This document shows, in pieces, positions 31,642 through 43,171 of a stretch of DNA of 64,000 nt. The stretch comes from Wurfbainia villosa (taxonomy: Eukaryota > Streptophyta > Magnoliopsida > Zingiberales > Zingiberaceae). The translations under genes and the position numbers were made by a program. Below the pieces are notes generated by a model. It was not told the origin of the DNA. It was given only the letters and a program-made list of their open reading frames with translations, and made no database searches. The stretch is taken from positions 91,620,753-91,684,752 of the forward strand of contig CM046000.1 in NCBI GenBank assembly GCA_025175895.1. Reading direction: 5' to 3'. The stretch's first letter is position 1. The number at the start of each line of letters is the position of its first letter.

Positions 31642-33811
31642 TGTTAGTAATATATGAGAGATGTCCTAAGGCAATCGCCTTATGTATGAACCATTTATAT
31701 GATAAATGAAGATTCACTATTTGAGTATACATGTTTTATGTATTTGATTGGATCTTAAACTCATTTATTGAATGTCCACGATACGATTCACAAAGATGAG
31801 AGAATTTGTGATTGGATCACAACTAGTGAGTATCTCTACATGTGTAATTGTGATGTATCGGAATTATCCCTAGTCGATGAATTGATGGATTTGGACACCA
31901 TCAATTCTGTCGAGACTAGCACGAGGTATACTCCTTGGTGTATCCAAGCAGCTGATTCTCACTGGCTGGAGACATAGTGATGTCCGGAGTTGATCTTGGA
32001 TGCTAGTTATGGTAACTAGTTCATTGGAGTGACCAGCCGTAAGACTTCATATGGTTCTCTGCATATATAGATATGTCAATGAAGTTCTTACTGTGGCTTA
32101 AGTGCGATGTTCCTTTGACTTGCTGTATTCAAGTCATCTTGATCATGGAGACTTATGCTTTGACATCTTAAGCAAACATCTCTAAGGAGATGTGGACCCG
32201 GGATGATTGGGTATAAGTCGAAGTGATCGAAGGTGTTTGAATAGCCTATAAAGGATTCACCACTCCTTGCGAGGAGATGTATACCCATGGCCTCTCGTCG
32301 GATTGTTACTAAAGTCTTTGGTCAAAGCATTACATGTATAGAGTAAGGTACTCTTCGATACATGTGGAGTAACTAGAACTGTAGGGACGAGGAAATGATA
32401 CTTGGTGTGACGTGAGTCGACCTAGTGGGGATCGACACTATAGACCATGTCTGAACCAAGTGGGTATAAGATGAGTGAAGGGAATGGGGCACGATTCATT
32501 CGAGCTGAAGGGTTTCGTAAATAGTTCGGATCAACCGCTGATCTTTTCGGTTAATTGGGGATCATGATGTACTACTAGGTGCCACTCATGATCGCTCTAT
32601 AATTAATGGTTAATTATAGACGGCCAACATAAACCGAGAACCTATTTGGTCACACGCACAACGAGTGTAATCCAAAGGATTTAAAACGAGCTTGAGAATG
32701 GGATTCTCAGACCGAGAGAAACTATGTTTGGTTGGACCAAACATAAAGCGAGCTTGAAATTGTTTCAGTCGCAATGGAAGCGTGGATGGGCAGTGTCTTA
32801 TGAAGACATAATGGATGGACCAAAATGGTTTGGTTCTAATCCAATGGATAAGAATAAACCAAAGGGTTTGGTTTATTTTAAACGAATGAACCAAAAGTTG
32901 GTTCGGTTCGTTTTAACTTAAAATAAACCATCATGGTTTGGTTTATTTTAACTTATCTTAATGGAGCGGGTTAACGGGCTTTAATGGATATGATCCATTA
33001 ACCATTAAGAGAATTAGTTCTCTATAAAATAGGGATTAAACCCTAACCCTAAACCTAATCCTAACATCAAGACGCCAACTTGCGCCCCCTAGCTCCTCCA
33101 ACCGGCGTCCAGAAGGTGGTTTCCTTCCTCCTCGCCGGCGTCGAGCTGCTGCCGGAAGAGTTCCGGCGATCCTCCTTAGGTTTGGCATCAAGGTAAGCAC
33201 TTGGCTTCCTTTGTTGGCCGGCGCCTATCTCCTCCACCAAGCTGTCCAGTTTTTCTGGACAGCTTCTTCTCCTCTCGTCGGAGCGTCGTTTGGACGACGG
33301 TTAGTGCTCCGACAGCGGCTAACATACCGATTTGATCTCCGGTAATCCTCTGAGGTGGAGGACGGCGATTCGTCAATTGGTTGACGAATACCTCTCCGGA
33401 GAAGCAAGTCTTGAGGACTTGTTTTTAGGTCCGAATTTGGATTCGGACCGTGATCATCTCTCGATCACGTCGTCTTCAACACGAGGCTAGTAACCCGTAC
33501 GAAGACGAAGCTCGTGGCTTGGCGAAGTCATCCCGAGGAGCTCGGCGTGGATACGGATAGAGACGATTCTTACGAGAATCGTTCCGGTTGATGCCGTTCC
33601 CGCTACACGTCATACGGAAGGTATAACGTAGTTTAAATTTCCTTTTATCGCAATTTTAATTTACGGTTATGTCTACACTTGTTGTAAAAGCATGCGTGTG
33701 TTGTGTGTGTTGTAATAAATAGGAGTATTTATTATTTTTATTGCTTCCGCTGTGCTCATGTTTACGAAACATGATCGAACACACACACGCCGCGGTGCCG
33801 GAAACCCAACA
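31642..33811 (+). repeat. D 3' LTR, 2170 bp
   Basis: TGTTAGTAATA to CCCAACA. Same family as 5211-7362. It is followed by GAAAC and resumption of C2 pol. Confidence 0.95.
33023..33029 (+). promoter_or_regulatory. Probable TATA box of D 3' LTR
   Basis: TATAAAA, inside the 29-base segment that is missing from the 5' LTR of the same element. Confidence 0.6.
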
Positions 33812-33816
33812 GAAAC
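33812..33816. other. Target site duplication of D, right copy
   Basis: GAAAC, equal to 24383-24387. C2 pol reads on from here. Confidence 0.93.
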
Positions 33817-35884
33817 AGCAGCACACATTCTGAACTTGGTTCCATCTAAGTCAGTACCCTCTACTCCCATAGAGTTGTGGACTGGGCGAAAGCCTAGTCT
33901 AAGACATATTCGGATTTGGGGTAGTCCAGCACATGTGCTGAAGGGAGATGCTAGTAAGTTGGAATCTCGTACAGAAGTACGCTTGTTTGTTGGCTACCCT
34001 AAGGGAACGAAGGGTGGTTTATTTTATAGTCCTAGAGATCAGAAGGTAATCGTGAGTACGAATGCCAGATTTCTAGAGGAGGGCTATGTAATGAACCACA
34101 GGCCCACGAGTAGGATTGTTCTTGAGGAGTTGACAGGGGAAGTCCCGACTTCAGTACCACCGGTACAAGAGGAGATACTACAAGTCACTGCACCGCGTGT
34201 CACAGAGCATACACAGGAGGCACCTCGTCATAGTGGGAGGGTTGTTAGACAACTCGACAGATTCATGTTTTTGGGAGAGTCTTCGGACTTAGTCCCTGGT
34301 GAACATGAACCTGATCCCTGGACATATGATGAGGCACTCCAAGATAGAGATGCGATATCTTGGAAAAGAGCGATGGATTCAGAGATAGAATCTATGGATT
34401 CTAATCAGGTCTGGGAGCTAGTAGAACCACCCGATGGTGTAAAAGCCATTGGATGCAAGTGGATCTACAAGAGAAAGAGAGGAGTAGATGGGAATGTTGA
34501 GACCTTCAAAGCTAGGCTTGTTGCGAAAGGGTATACTCAGAAAGAGGGCATTGATTATGAGGAGATCTTTTCGCCGGTAGCTATGCTTAAGTCTATCCGG
34601 ATTCTCTTATCTATAGCTGCTCATATGGATTATGAGATTTGGCAGATGGATGTCAAGACAGCTTTCCTTAACGGAAGTCTTGAGGAGAACATCTATATGC
34701 GGCAACCAGAGGGATTCATTGCTAAAGGCAAAGAGCATCTTGTATGTAAGCTTAATCGGTCCATTTATGGATTGAAGCAAGCTTCTAGATCTTGGAACAT
34801 CCGCTTTGATGAGGTAATCCAGTCATATGGATTTATTCAAAGTCCGGATGAGCCTTGTGTATACAAGAGATGTGATGGAAACGTAGTGGTATTTCTTGTA
34901 CTATACGTAGATGACATTTTGTTAGTTGGCAACAATATCAAAGTGTTATCAGACGTAAGGGTATAGTTGTCCAAACAGTTTGACATGAAGGACTTGGGAG
35001 AAGTGGGACACATCCTTGGGATCATAGTTATAAGGGATCGCAAGAAAAGGATGTTGTGCTTATCTCAAGCTTCATACATTGACACTATCCTTGCTCGTTT
35101 TAGCATGCAGAACTCCAAGAAAGGTTTTCTACCTTTTAGGCATGGAGTTCCTTTATCTAACGAGATGTGTCCCAAAACATCAAAGGAGATAGAGGACATG
35201 AAGGCGGTTCCTTATGCTTCGGCAGTAGGAAGCCTTATGTATGCTATGCTATGTACGAGACCGGATATCTGCTTTGTCGTGGGCATGGTTAGCAGATATC
35301 AGAGTAATCCTGGACAGGGACATTGGACTACGGTAAAGCATATATTGAAGTACCTGAGAAGGACTAGGGATTATGTGCTGGTTTACCAGGCAGATCAATT
35401 AGTCCCTGTGGGTTACACGGATTCGGATTTCCAATCAGATAGGGACAAGAGTAAGTCTACCTCGGGGTTTGTGTTTACTTTTGGAGGTGGAGCCATAGTA
35501 TGGAGGAGTGTCAAGCAGAAATGCGTGGCGGACTCTACCATGGAAGCTGAGTATGTGGCAGCCTCTGAGGTAGCCAAGGAAGCTGTATGGCTCAGGAACT
35601 TCTTGATGGACTTGGATGTGATTCCTGGTTTGCCCAGAACTATCATAATTTATTATGATAACAGTGGTGCAGTTGCAAACTTGAAGGAACCACGAGCCCA
35701 TAAGGCGAGTAAACACATAGAGCGCAAGTACCACCTTATACGAGAGATCGTAAAGTGAGGAGAAGTAGTTGTCGCCAAGATTGCATCAGAGGATAACCTG
35801 GCGGATCCATTCACTAAGGCCCTTCCAGCAAAAGCGTTTGATAGGCATGTGGAGGACATGGGGATCAGATGTATGGCAGTGTGA
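33817..35884 (+). pseudogene. C2 pol, second part: integrase end, RT and RNase H
   Basis: It reads on from the D insertion with HILNLVPSKSVPSTP, WTGRKPSLRHIRIWGSPAHV and RLFVGYPKGTKGGLFYSP (integrase C-terminus). A linker follows, then RT: MDSNQVWELVEPPDGVKAIG, KWIYKRKRGVDGN, KARLVAKGYTQKEGIDYEE, the catalytic site LYVDDILLVG intact near 34906, and HILGIIVIRDRKKRMLCLSQ. RNase H has YTDSDFQSDRDKSKSTSGF, TMEAEYVAASEVAKEAVWL and YYDNSGAVANLKEPR, and ends near GIRCMAV. Two stops break it: TAG 34964-34966 in RT, where related copies keep Trp, and TGA 35756-35758 in RNase H. Otherwise it is open to the natural TGA at 35882-35884. Confidence 0.93.
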
Positions 35885-35905
35885 TGATGGCATAGTCTTT
35901 TAGTA

Positions 35906-35917
35906 TAAGTGGGAGAT
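35906..35917 (+). other. C2 polypurine tract
   Basis: TAAGTGGGAGAT abutting the 3' LTR start TGTTGG. Confidence 0.85.
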
Positions 35918-36858
35918 TGTTGGAATGTATACTGAAAGTCTAGCTCTTTTTGTATGAACATTTTATTTTGGAATAAGAATCACATGATCATTGTTTGCAC
36001 TTTATATATTTATTATATGTGTGTGCATATTGTCTAATATTTTACATTGTAGATAACATGGTGCTTGGTGTGGCACAGAAGATCATGTTATCAGTCCCTT
36101 GTAAAATATAAGTAGAGGCTCACAACCAAGATGGTTTTGGACAAACCATTGGCATGGTTGTAGTGTAGCTTGGTATTGTTTTGTCTTGAACATAAAGTTA
36201 CACTAGTACACTTAGGTGTATTGAGCAGGACAGACATAGAGGTGATTCAATTAATTGCTGACTACATAATTGAATCGGACCTCGGATATTATGTTGTACA
36301 TGATCTTAATCCCGATATAATAACGGGCACATGTACTTAGTATTTATTTCTTTGATTTACCAGAGGGTGAGATTTAGATGGATTAAATCAATATGCCTGG
36401 TAAGTTGAGAAATGATATTATTTACATGGTGTGTCGTTGATTATAGGAGGAAACCGTGTCCTATATATTAGGTTGATGATGTCCCCTTGAGGAGCTCATA
36501 AGGTTCATCATGTAAACCCAGCTGGTTGACTTAGTCAACATGATGATAAGGTTGAGTGGTACTACTCGAGGAATTAGATGTTAATTAATTGATGGTCAGT
36601 AAATCAATTAATTGACGGACATTCGATATCTTAAACACGGGGAGATGAATGTACAAATAATATATGGAGCCCATATTAATTTATGGGGGTTGGTGAGGTA
36701 GTTCAATGATGATCCTCTAGTGGAATGGAACATCATTGATGGATCAAGTTTGTGTGGTTCCGATCCATCGAGTGGCCAAGATCCAACTCCTCCTTATGGT
36801 CTCTATCGTAGCCTAATATAATCCTCATGAAATCTAGATCCAAGAATGTAAAACAAAA

Positions 36859-37174
36859 CTCTAGAACCAACGGTTGGGATTAAATCCCTAGATCCGATGG
36901 TTGGGATGAAACCCTAGTACTAATGGTTGGGATTAAATCCCTAGATCCGATGGTTGGGATGAAACCCTAGAATCGACGGTTGGGATTAAATCCCTAGATC
37001 CGACAGTTGGGATGAAACCCTAGATCTGACGGTTGGGATGAAACCCTAGATCCGACGGTTGGGATGAAATCCTAGATCGGACGGTTGGGATGAAACCCTA
37101 GATCCGACGGTTGGGATAAAACCCTAGATCCGATGGTGGAGATTAAATCCCTAGATCCGACGGTGGAGATTAAA
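36859..37174 (+). repeat. 26-bp minisatellite in C2 3' LTR, about 12 copies
   Basis: Same unit number and variant order as in the 5' LTR, with a few point changes. Confidence 0.95.
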
Positions 37175-37193
37175 GGAGGCTTAAGCCCAATTC

Positions 37194-37202
37194 TATAAAT
37201 AG
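37194..37202 (+). promoter_or_regulatory. Probable TATA box of C2 3' LTR
   Basis: TATAAATAG, 20 bases after the minisatellite. Confidence 0.7.
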
Positions 37203-37759
37203 AGGGCTTAGGTTGGGCAGCAAAGGGAATTGGTTCAATTGGAAATTAGGGTTTTGCTCATCTCAAAGTGGGCTGCAACAAACCCTAGAGGAGCTAGGGT
37301 TTTGGGCGGCTAGAAGTGGGCGGCAAGCTTGGTTCTCCCTAGGGTTTTTGGCCGGCGCCCCTCATCCTCTTCTCATCCATTGCCGGTGCTCCTCTCTTCC
37401 TCCTCCTTTGCTCCTTGGTGGCCGGCGGTTCTCCAACTCCTTGGTGGCCGGCACTTCTACAACTTCTAGGTGGTCGGCAGCAACATTGCAACAAGTTGGC
37501 CGGCACTCATCCATTCACTCCTTGGCCGGCGGTTACATCGAGCTCTTTTGATTGGCGGCCAGTTCTAGAAAGGAGGAGTTTTTTGTTTTGTTCTTCTCTT
37601 TGTTTGCAGCGAACAAGGAAGGGAAGAACGCGATCTAGAAGGCTTCTACTCGTGGAGGATCTTCGCCCACACATCGTCCACGAGGAGGATAGGACATACG
37701 GTAGAAGATTGTAAGGTATAAAAGTTTTACAACTTTGTATTCTGATCTTAGCATGGTTT

Positions 37760-38950
37760 TGTTGGGTCGGATTGAATGACCGGCTAGAGGGGGGTGAATA
37801 GCCCTCGTTCGTTGGATGTCGTAATTCGCTCGTCTACAAAACGTTAGCGCAAGCGGAAGCAATAAACTAAGACAAGCAAATAGAAATAAAACAAAGACAA
37901 TACAAACACGGAGATGTAACGTGGTTCACGGCTACGCCGCTAATCCACGGTCTGATTCGTCCACGGTGAATCACTCCGAAATCTATCCACTAGATCTCTC
38001 CTTTGCATAAAGCTAGGTGGAGGTAACCTCTTTTACACAAAGATCACTCTTCTACAATGGAATGAAGATTAGAGCAAGTAGAAGAGTGGAAAATCGTTTA
38101 GGGCACTTTGGGAGTAGTTGGGCGTCAAGCATTTTACCCCCAAAGCCCCAACCCTTTCCTTTTTATAGAGGAAGAGGGTTTCTTCCTGTGACAGGATCGA
38201 TCGATGGCACCCATCACCGGCCGGTCAGAGCTGGCCCAATAATGGCCGCTTTCCACGCTTGGATACTATCCACGCGATTGGCATCATCGATCGATGGCAC
38301 CCATCGATCCGATCGATGTCAACGGTCGAGTCCTCAATGAGGTCGACTCCATTCGCGTGCTGCGGTGACATCGATCCGACGCCCCTCGCGGTCGATCGAG
38401 TCAACATCACCGATCGCGCCCATGGGCTGATCGATCAACTTGATTTAGCGCACATTAGACCGGTCGATCGAACCATCGACGGAGCGGCCGACCGCCATGA
38501 CATGGCAATCGACGTGTCGAAAACTCATCCGACGCTGGCCAAATGGCCAAGTTTCACCTAAGAGCTACCCTTCCCGGTTACAATCGCTCACTCATCTCAT
38601 CCCTCGGAGAACCTCGCCTTGAAGTTCTCGCTCGTGCCACGCCCCTGGCGACATCGCGCACGGCTCTGCAATGCTCCTTCGCGTCTCTTGCCTCAAAGTC
38701 TACTTCCTCCGGCTTCACTCCAAGCTCCTCGTCCGGCGGTCCCTCGGATGCTCCAAGCGCACGGCTTCCGCAAAGCTATCCTTCACTGACTCAAGGCACG
38801 AGTCATGAGATGTGAAACTCGCCATGGCTCCATGTGCGAATTACTAAGTCCTGCACGACTTCAACGCACATATCAAATCAACATATCAAACTAACTTAAA
38901 CCCTTTGCCACACCATCAAAACCATATTACGGCAAGAGATTGCCCTAACA
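37760..38950 (-). repeat. T1 3' LTR, 1191 bp
   Basis: Plus strand TGTTGGGTCGG to GCCCTAACA. It matches 42025-43171 and 61264-62461. The segment 38190-38510 is rich in CGATCG and differs most between copies. Confidence 0.93.
38159..38167 (-). promoter_or_regulatory. Probable TATA box of T1 3' LTR
   Basis: Minus-strand TATAAAAAG, downstream of the CGATCG-rich region, as expected for a U3 promoter. Confidence 0.6.
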
Positions 38951-40234
38951 ATCTCCCCCTTTTTGATGTGTGGCAATCCGTTTAAGTTAGGTAAAAACAT
39001 TTGATATAAATTTTAAAGGAAAGAAAGCATGTAAACATAATCATGATATAGCAACATGCAACTCCCCCTTAATCCATGAAACTCCCCCTTAATTTCTCCC
39101 TTAATTTCTCCCCCTATCATAATTAACTTAAACATAATCATTTCTCCCCCTTTGACACAATCAAAAAGATTATCACTAAGTTAAAAGCACATGACATCAA
39201 GTCTAATAGAAAGAAAATACCACAAGTTGATTTAAAATCGGAATTCAGCCATTACTAGTCTGATATTCTGGCCATCAGTCGACTGGTTCAGATACCAGTC
39301 GATTGGCACGTGAATTTCGGGATTTTCTGATTTTCAGAACGAATTTCAGAAATGCATTAAAAATTCCAAAAAATTCAAAAAATCATGAAATTTGGGGAAC
39401 ACATTTCTTTTAAGTATATCTATCAGTGAAAAATATGTTTTCATGAAAAATCATTATATTTTCATGTATTTGCCAAAAATCCAAAAGCTTTAAAAACTAC
39501 TAGGTTTTTTATCATAAGAGTATCCATTTTAACACCTAGTCTTGCATCCAATTGTTTCAAAACATGAATGCATGTATTTTAAGGTAAGAAATGGTTTTGA
39601 AAACATATGAAATATCCAACCATGATCTTTGAGCAATATGTCTATGAATTAAACATAGGCCTTCCCCATGATTGGTCTATTATTGCTATTTTGATACTTT
39701 GAATGACCATCTAAATGTCATAGGCATTAGTGGACATTTGTATCATCCTAACATCTCACTCATGCTAAGTTTTCAATCAAGGTAGCCTATGATGAGTGTG
39801 AGATGCATCCTAGGGGGTATTTGTGCATACTTAACCAATATATTCATGCAATTCTATCAAGGTTAAGTATCAACCCAACAACCTACATGATCATAATGAC
39901 ATATATGAATTAATTTCACATTATGATCATGAAATACATGTATTCATTAAATAATAATCATGCATTAGGTATTATATGATGATAATAAGCAAAGTACAAC
40001 TTAAAGCATGATTCAACCCTATTTCTCATGATAACGTGCCAAATTTCAAAAACATAAATCATGATTGCAAATATACATAGGAATTACATCAATCATCATG
40101 ATATAAGCATCATTATCTATTTATGGGCACGTTATCATCACCCAACACTATTCTAAAAATGTTGTCCCGTCATCCTAAGTCAACCAAAATATTATATAGG
40201 TCAATTCCATATGGTTGACTACCCTAGGGGTTTT
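38951..40234 (-). other. T1 non-coding 3' region with repeated polypurine tracts
   Basis: The functional tract is the complement of atctccccctttttgatg at 38951 onward. Further C-rich runs on the plus strand (G-rich in RNA sense) are at about 39061, 39081, 39103 and 39142. The remaining 1 kb is AT-rich with no ORF and is colinear with 62462-63717 of T2. At 39265-39300 it carries one CAGTCGACTG palindrome and a CCAGTCGATTGG variant. This is where pol would be in a complete Sirevirus. Confidence 0.8.
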
Positions 40235-41962
40235 CTAACCCTTAAGGATGGATTTTGGAACCCAAAATAAGTTCTTTCCTATTGGGTTCACTAAGTATTC
40301 CTTGGGGATCCATTTCCTAGCTATTACTTTCTTCTTATCTTGTCCCCTAGCTATTAGGCATTTGTAGGCCTTTTCATTTTTCTTTTCCTTGTAGCCTAGG
40401 CCCTTTTTGTTGAAGCTAGCTCTTTGGCTCCCTATGATCATGTTCAAGGTGTTGGAGCCTATAGTGAATTTTTCTAGGGCTTTTGTTAAATAATCTACCT
40501 TTTCCCTTAAAGCCCTATTTTCATTTATACATGCATCACTAACATATAATGGCACATAAAGGTCATGTGAGCATGCATCATTTAAGCTAGAAGAAATATT
40601 ATCATTTAAGCATGCATTTTCTAGCTTATTTTCTAATGCCTTAATCTGATTAAGCATGCTTTTATTTTTATTTTTCATTCCAAATAAGTCCTTAGTTAAA
40701 CTAGAAATTATGGAAACTATTTTCTTAGGAGAGGCTTTCGTTACCATAGTTTCCATATCCTCTTCTTCTTCTTCGGATGAGGAGGATGTAGAAGCTCCCC
40801 CTTCATTTGAGCTCTCCTCACTTGTGCTTGATTCTTCATTTGAGGAGGAGGAACAATCCGAGTCATGAAGAGCCATTAGTGCTAGGTTGGAGTAGACATG
40901 CTCTTCTTCTTCGGATGAGAAGGAGGAAGCAAGGTCATCCCATGTCTTGGCTTTGAAGGCTTTGGCCTTCTCCTTCTCCTTGGTCTTCTTTTCTTCCTCC
41001 TTTTTCTTCTTGCTCCCCTTCTTCTTCTTCTTTTCTTCCTTCTTTCTCTTTTCTTCTTTGCTCTTGTTTAGGAGAGGACAATTATCCCTTATGTGCCCCT
41101 CTCCTTGGCAATTGTAGCATATGACCTTCCCCCTTGGTCTTCTATTCCTATCATGAGATTTATCAAATCTAAGATTCTTAAATGCACGCCTTACCTTCCT
41201 TACCATGTAGGCTTCTTCCATGCTATTCATGGAGGAGGAGGAGGCTTCATCATTGGAGGAGGAGGGGATCTCTATCTTCTTCTTCCCTTTATTTGCCATC
41301 AAAGCTACTCCTCTTGAGGGTTGAATTCTAGGCTCCTCTTGTATTCCTTCAAGCCTAGTTTCGTGAAGCTCCATTGTTGAGAAAAATTTCTCCAAGGTAC
41401 TTACTTCCAAGTTCTTGGAGATGTAAAATGATTCCACCATGGAGCTCCATTTTGAGGACCGGGGAAAGGCATCTATGGCCTTCATTACCATATCCCGGTT
41501 TGATAGCTTCTCACCTACACTTGTTAGCCCAATTAATATTTCTTTAAATCTAGAATGTAGGGAAGTTACCTTTTCTCCCTTTTCTAATTTGATGTTTGAG
41601 AGTTGGGAGCGGAGGAGGTCTCTTCTTGCTAGCTTGGCTTCCGAAGTGCCTTCATGAAGTTCAACTAGCTTTTCCCACATCTCCTTAGCACTAGAACATT
41701 CCCCTATCCTATTGACTTCTTGTTGGGGGAGTACATTGTATAGGTGGTGCTTGGCCTTTGAATTTGCCAAATATTCTTCTCTTTGCCTCTTGCTCCACCT
41801 TGATTTCTCCAATGGCTCCCCATTTTCATTCCTAGGCAACTCAAAACCATTTTCCATTATTAATAGAATTTCAAAGTCGGTTTTGAAGAATACCTCCATT
41901 CTCTTTTTCCACCAAGAGAATTCACCGTCGAACTTCGGTGGATGGATATTTGAGCCGGCCAT
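40235..41962 (-). CDS. Sirevirus-type Gag, 575 residues, intact
   Basis: The ATG at 41962 follows the primer binding site by about 50 bases. Residues 1-210 are the copia-type gag core (PPKFDGEFSWWKKRMEVFF at 8-26, a MENGFELP block near 36, MWEKLVELHEGT at 95-106, LRSQLSNIKLEKGEKVTSLH at 117-136). A zinc knuckle CYNCQGEGHIRDNC spans residues 282-295 and should bind the genomic RNA. A Lys/Glu-rich stretch runs 301-339, an acidic Ser/Glu stretch 370-404, and a probable coiled coil 425-452. The C-terminus (KKVIARKWIPKEYLVNP, then WVPKSILKG) looks like the gag-protease border of Sireviruses, but a TAG follows and no protease comes after. It is the only undamaged long ORF in the window. It would form particles with enzymes from a complete relative. 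Confidence 0.92.
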   Translation of the reverse strand: MAGSNIHPPKFDGEFSWWKKRMEVFFKTDFEILLIMENGFELPRNENGEPLEKSRWSKRQREEYLANSKAKHHLYNVLPQQEVNRIGECSSAKEMWEKLVELHEGTSEAKLARRDLLRSQLSNIKLEKGEKVTSLHSRFKEILIGLTSVGEKLSNRDMVMKAIDAFPRSSKWSSMVESFYISKNLEVSTLEKFFSTMELHETRLEGIQEEPRIQPSRGVALMANKGKKKIEIPSSSNDEASSSSMNSMEEAYMVRKVRRAFKNLRFDKSHDRNRRPRGKVICYNCQGEGHIRDNCPLLNKSKEEKRKKEEKKKKKGSKKKKEEEKKTKEKEKAKAFKAKTWDDLASSFSSEEEEHVYSNLALMALHDSDCSSSSNEESSTSEESSNEGGASTSSSSEEEEEDMETMVTKASPKKIVSIISSLTKDLFGMKNKNKSMLNQIKALENKLENACLNDNISSSLNDACSHDLYVPLYVSDACINENRALREKVDYLTKALEKFTIGSNTLNMIIGSQRASFNKKGLGYKEKKNEKAYKCLIARGQDKKKVIARKWIPKEYLVNPIGKNLFWVPKSILKG

Positions 41963-42010
41963 TTTGAAAGTTTCTTGTTGTGGCGGTTAGTCCTCGACAA
42001 GCTTCCCTCG

Positions 42011-42022
42011 GCTCTGATACCA
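42011..42022 (-). other. T1 primer binding site
   Basis: Minus-strand TGGTATCAGAGC, two bases after the LTR end, complementary to initiator tRNA-Met. Confidence 0.93.
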
Positions 42023-42024
42023 CT

Positions 42025-43171
42025 TGTTGGGTCGGATCGAATGGCCGGCTAGAGGGGGGTGAATAGCCCTCGTTCGTTGGATGTCGTAATTCGCTCGTCT
42101 ACAAAATGTTAGCGCAAGCGGAAGCAATAAACTAAGACAAGCAAATAGAAATAAAACAAAGACAATACAAACACGGAGATGTAACGTGGTTCACGGCTAC
42201 GCCGCTAATCCACGGTCTGATTCGTCCACGGTGAATCACTCCGAAATCTATCCACTAGATCTCTCCTTTGCACAAAGCTAGGTGGAGGTAACCTCTTTTA
42301 CACAAAGATCACTCTTCTACAATGGAATAAAGATTAGAGCAAGTAGAAGAGTGGAAAATCGTTTAGGGCACTTTGGGAGTAGTTGGGCATTCAAGCATTT
42401 TACCCCTAAAGCCCCAACCCTTTCCTTTTTATAGAGGAAGAGGGTTTCTTCCGTGACACAGATCGATTGATGGCACCCATCACCAATCGTGTTATGTAGA
42501 TTGCCCAATAACGGCTGCTTTCCACATTGGATACTATCCAGCATCGCATCACGATCGATGGCACCCATCGGGCCGATCGATGTCAACACCGAGTCCTCAA
42601 TTAGCCGATCGATTTACATCATCGATCGCCCATGCCGCCTCGCACTCGATCAACTTGATTCACATTATTAGACCGGTCGATCGAACCATCGACTGAGCGA
42701 TCATTGCCATGACAGCGGTCGGATCGTGTCGGGAAAACTCATCCGACACTTGGCCAAATGGCCAAGTTTCACCTAAGAGCTACCTTTCCCGGGTTACAAT
42801 TGCTCACTCTCATCCCTCGGAGTCCCTCGCCTTCGAAGTTCTCTTCGTTCGCGGCCACATCCCTTGGCAGCATCAGGCGCACGGCTCTGCAATGCTCCTT
42901 CGCGTCTCTTGCCTCGAAGTCTACTTCCTCCGGCTTCACTCCAAGCTCCTCATCCGGCGGTCCCTCGGATGCTCCAAGCGCACGGTTTCCGCAAAGCTCT
43001 CCTTCACCAACTCAAGGCACGAGTCATGAGATGTGAAACTCGCCATGGCTCCATGTGCGAATTACTAAGTCCTGCACGACTTCAACGCACATATCAAATC
43101 AACATATCAAATTAACTTAAACCCTTTGCCACACCATCAAAACCATATTACGGCAAGAGATTGCCCTAACA
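42025..43171 (-). repeat. T1 5' LTR, 1147 bp
   Basis: Plus strand TGTTGGGTCGG to GCCCTAACA. A TATAAAAAG box (minus strand) is at 42425-42433. Confidence 0.93.
42425..42433 (-). promoter_or_regulatory. Probable TATA box of T1 5' LTR
   Basis: TATAAAAAG on the minus strand. This is the copy that would drive T1 transcription. Confidence 0.62.

Larger units (their letters stand above)
24388..33811 (+). mobile_element. Element D: Ty1/copia element of the A family, nested in C2 integrase
   Basis: 9424 bp with LTRs 24388-26515 and 31642-33811, flanked by GAAAC at 24383-24387 and 33812-33816. The order is primer site, structured leader, gag, protease, integrase, RT, RNase H, polypurine tract. It is homologous to element A through its whole length. 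The coding part is riddled with small insertions and deletions, far more than in its host C2, which must be older. See the findings on this age conflict. Confidence 0.95.
35918..37759 (+). repeat. C2 3' LTR, left part (interrupted by T1)
   Basis: Colinear with 19368-21180 of the 5' LTR and nearly identical. The break at 37759 is the insertion point of T1. It contains its own minisatellite and TATA box. Confidence 0.95.
37760..43171 (-). mobile_element. T1: gag-only (pol-less) Sirevirus derivative nested in the C2 3' LTR
   Basis: On the minus strand: 5' LTR 43171-42025, primer site 42022-42011, gag 41962-40235, a 1.28 kb non-coding stretch with several polypurine tracts, and 3' LTR 38950-37760. 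No protease, integrase, RT or RNase H is present. The flanks ggttt (37755-37759) and gttct (43172-43176) are at the exact duplication positions but differ at two bases; the empty site in the 5' LTR of C2 reads gttct. The same layout appears in T2 at 61264, so this is a mobile non-autonomous family like those called TR-GAG, not a single deletion. Confidence 0.88.

Noticed and set aside
38017..38815. ORFs in the T1 LTRs with CGATCG repeats (also 42489-43115 and 61708-62405)
   Set aside because: Translations of palindromic U3 repeat and LTR sequence; frame differs between copies, no domain.
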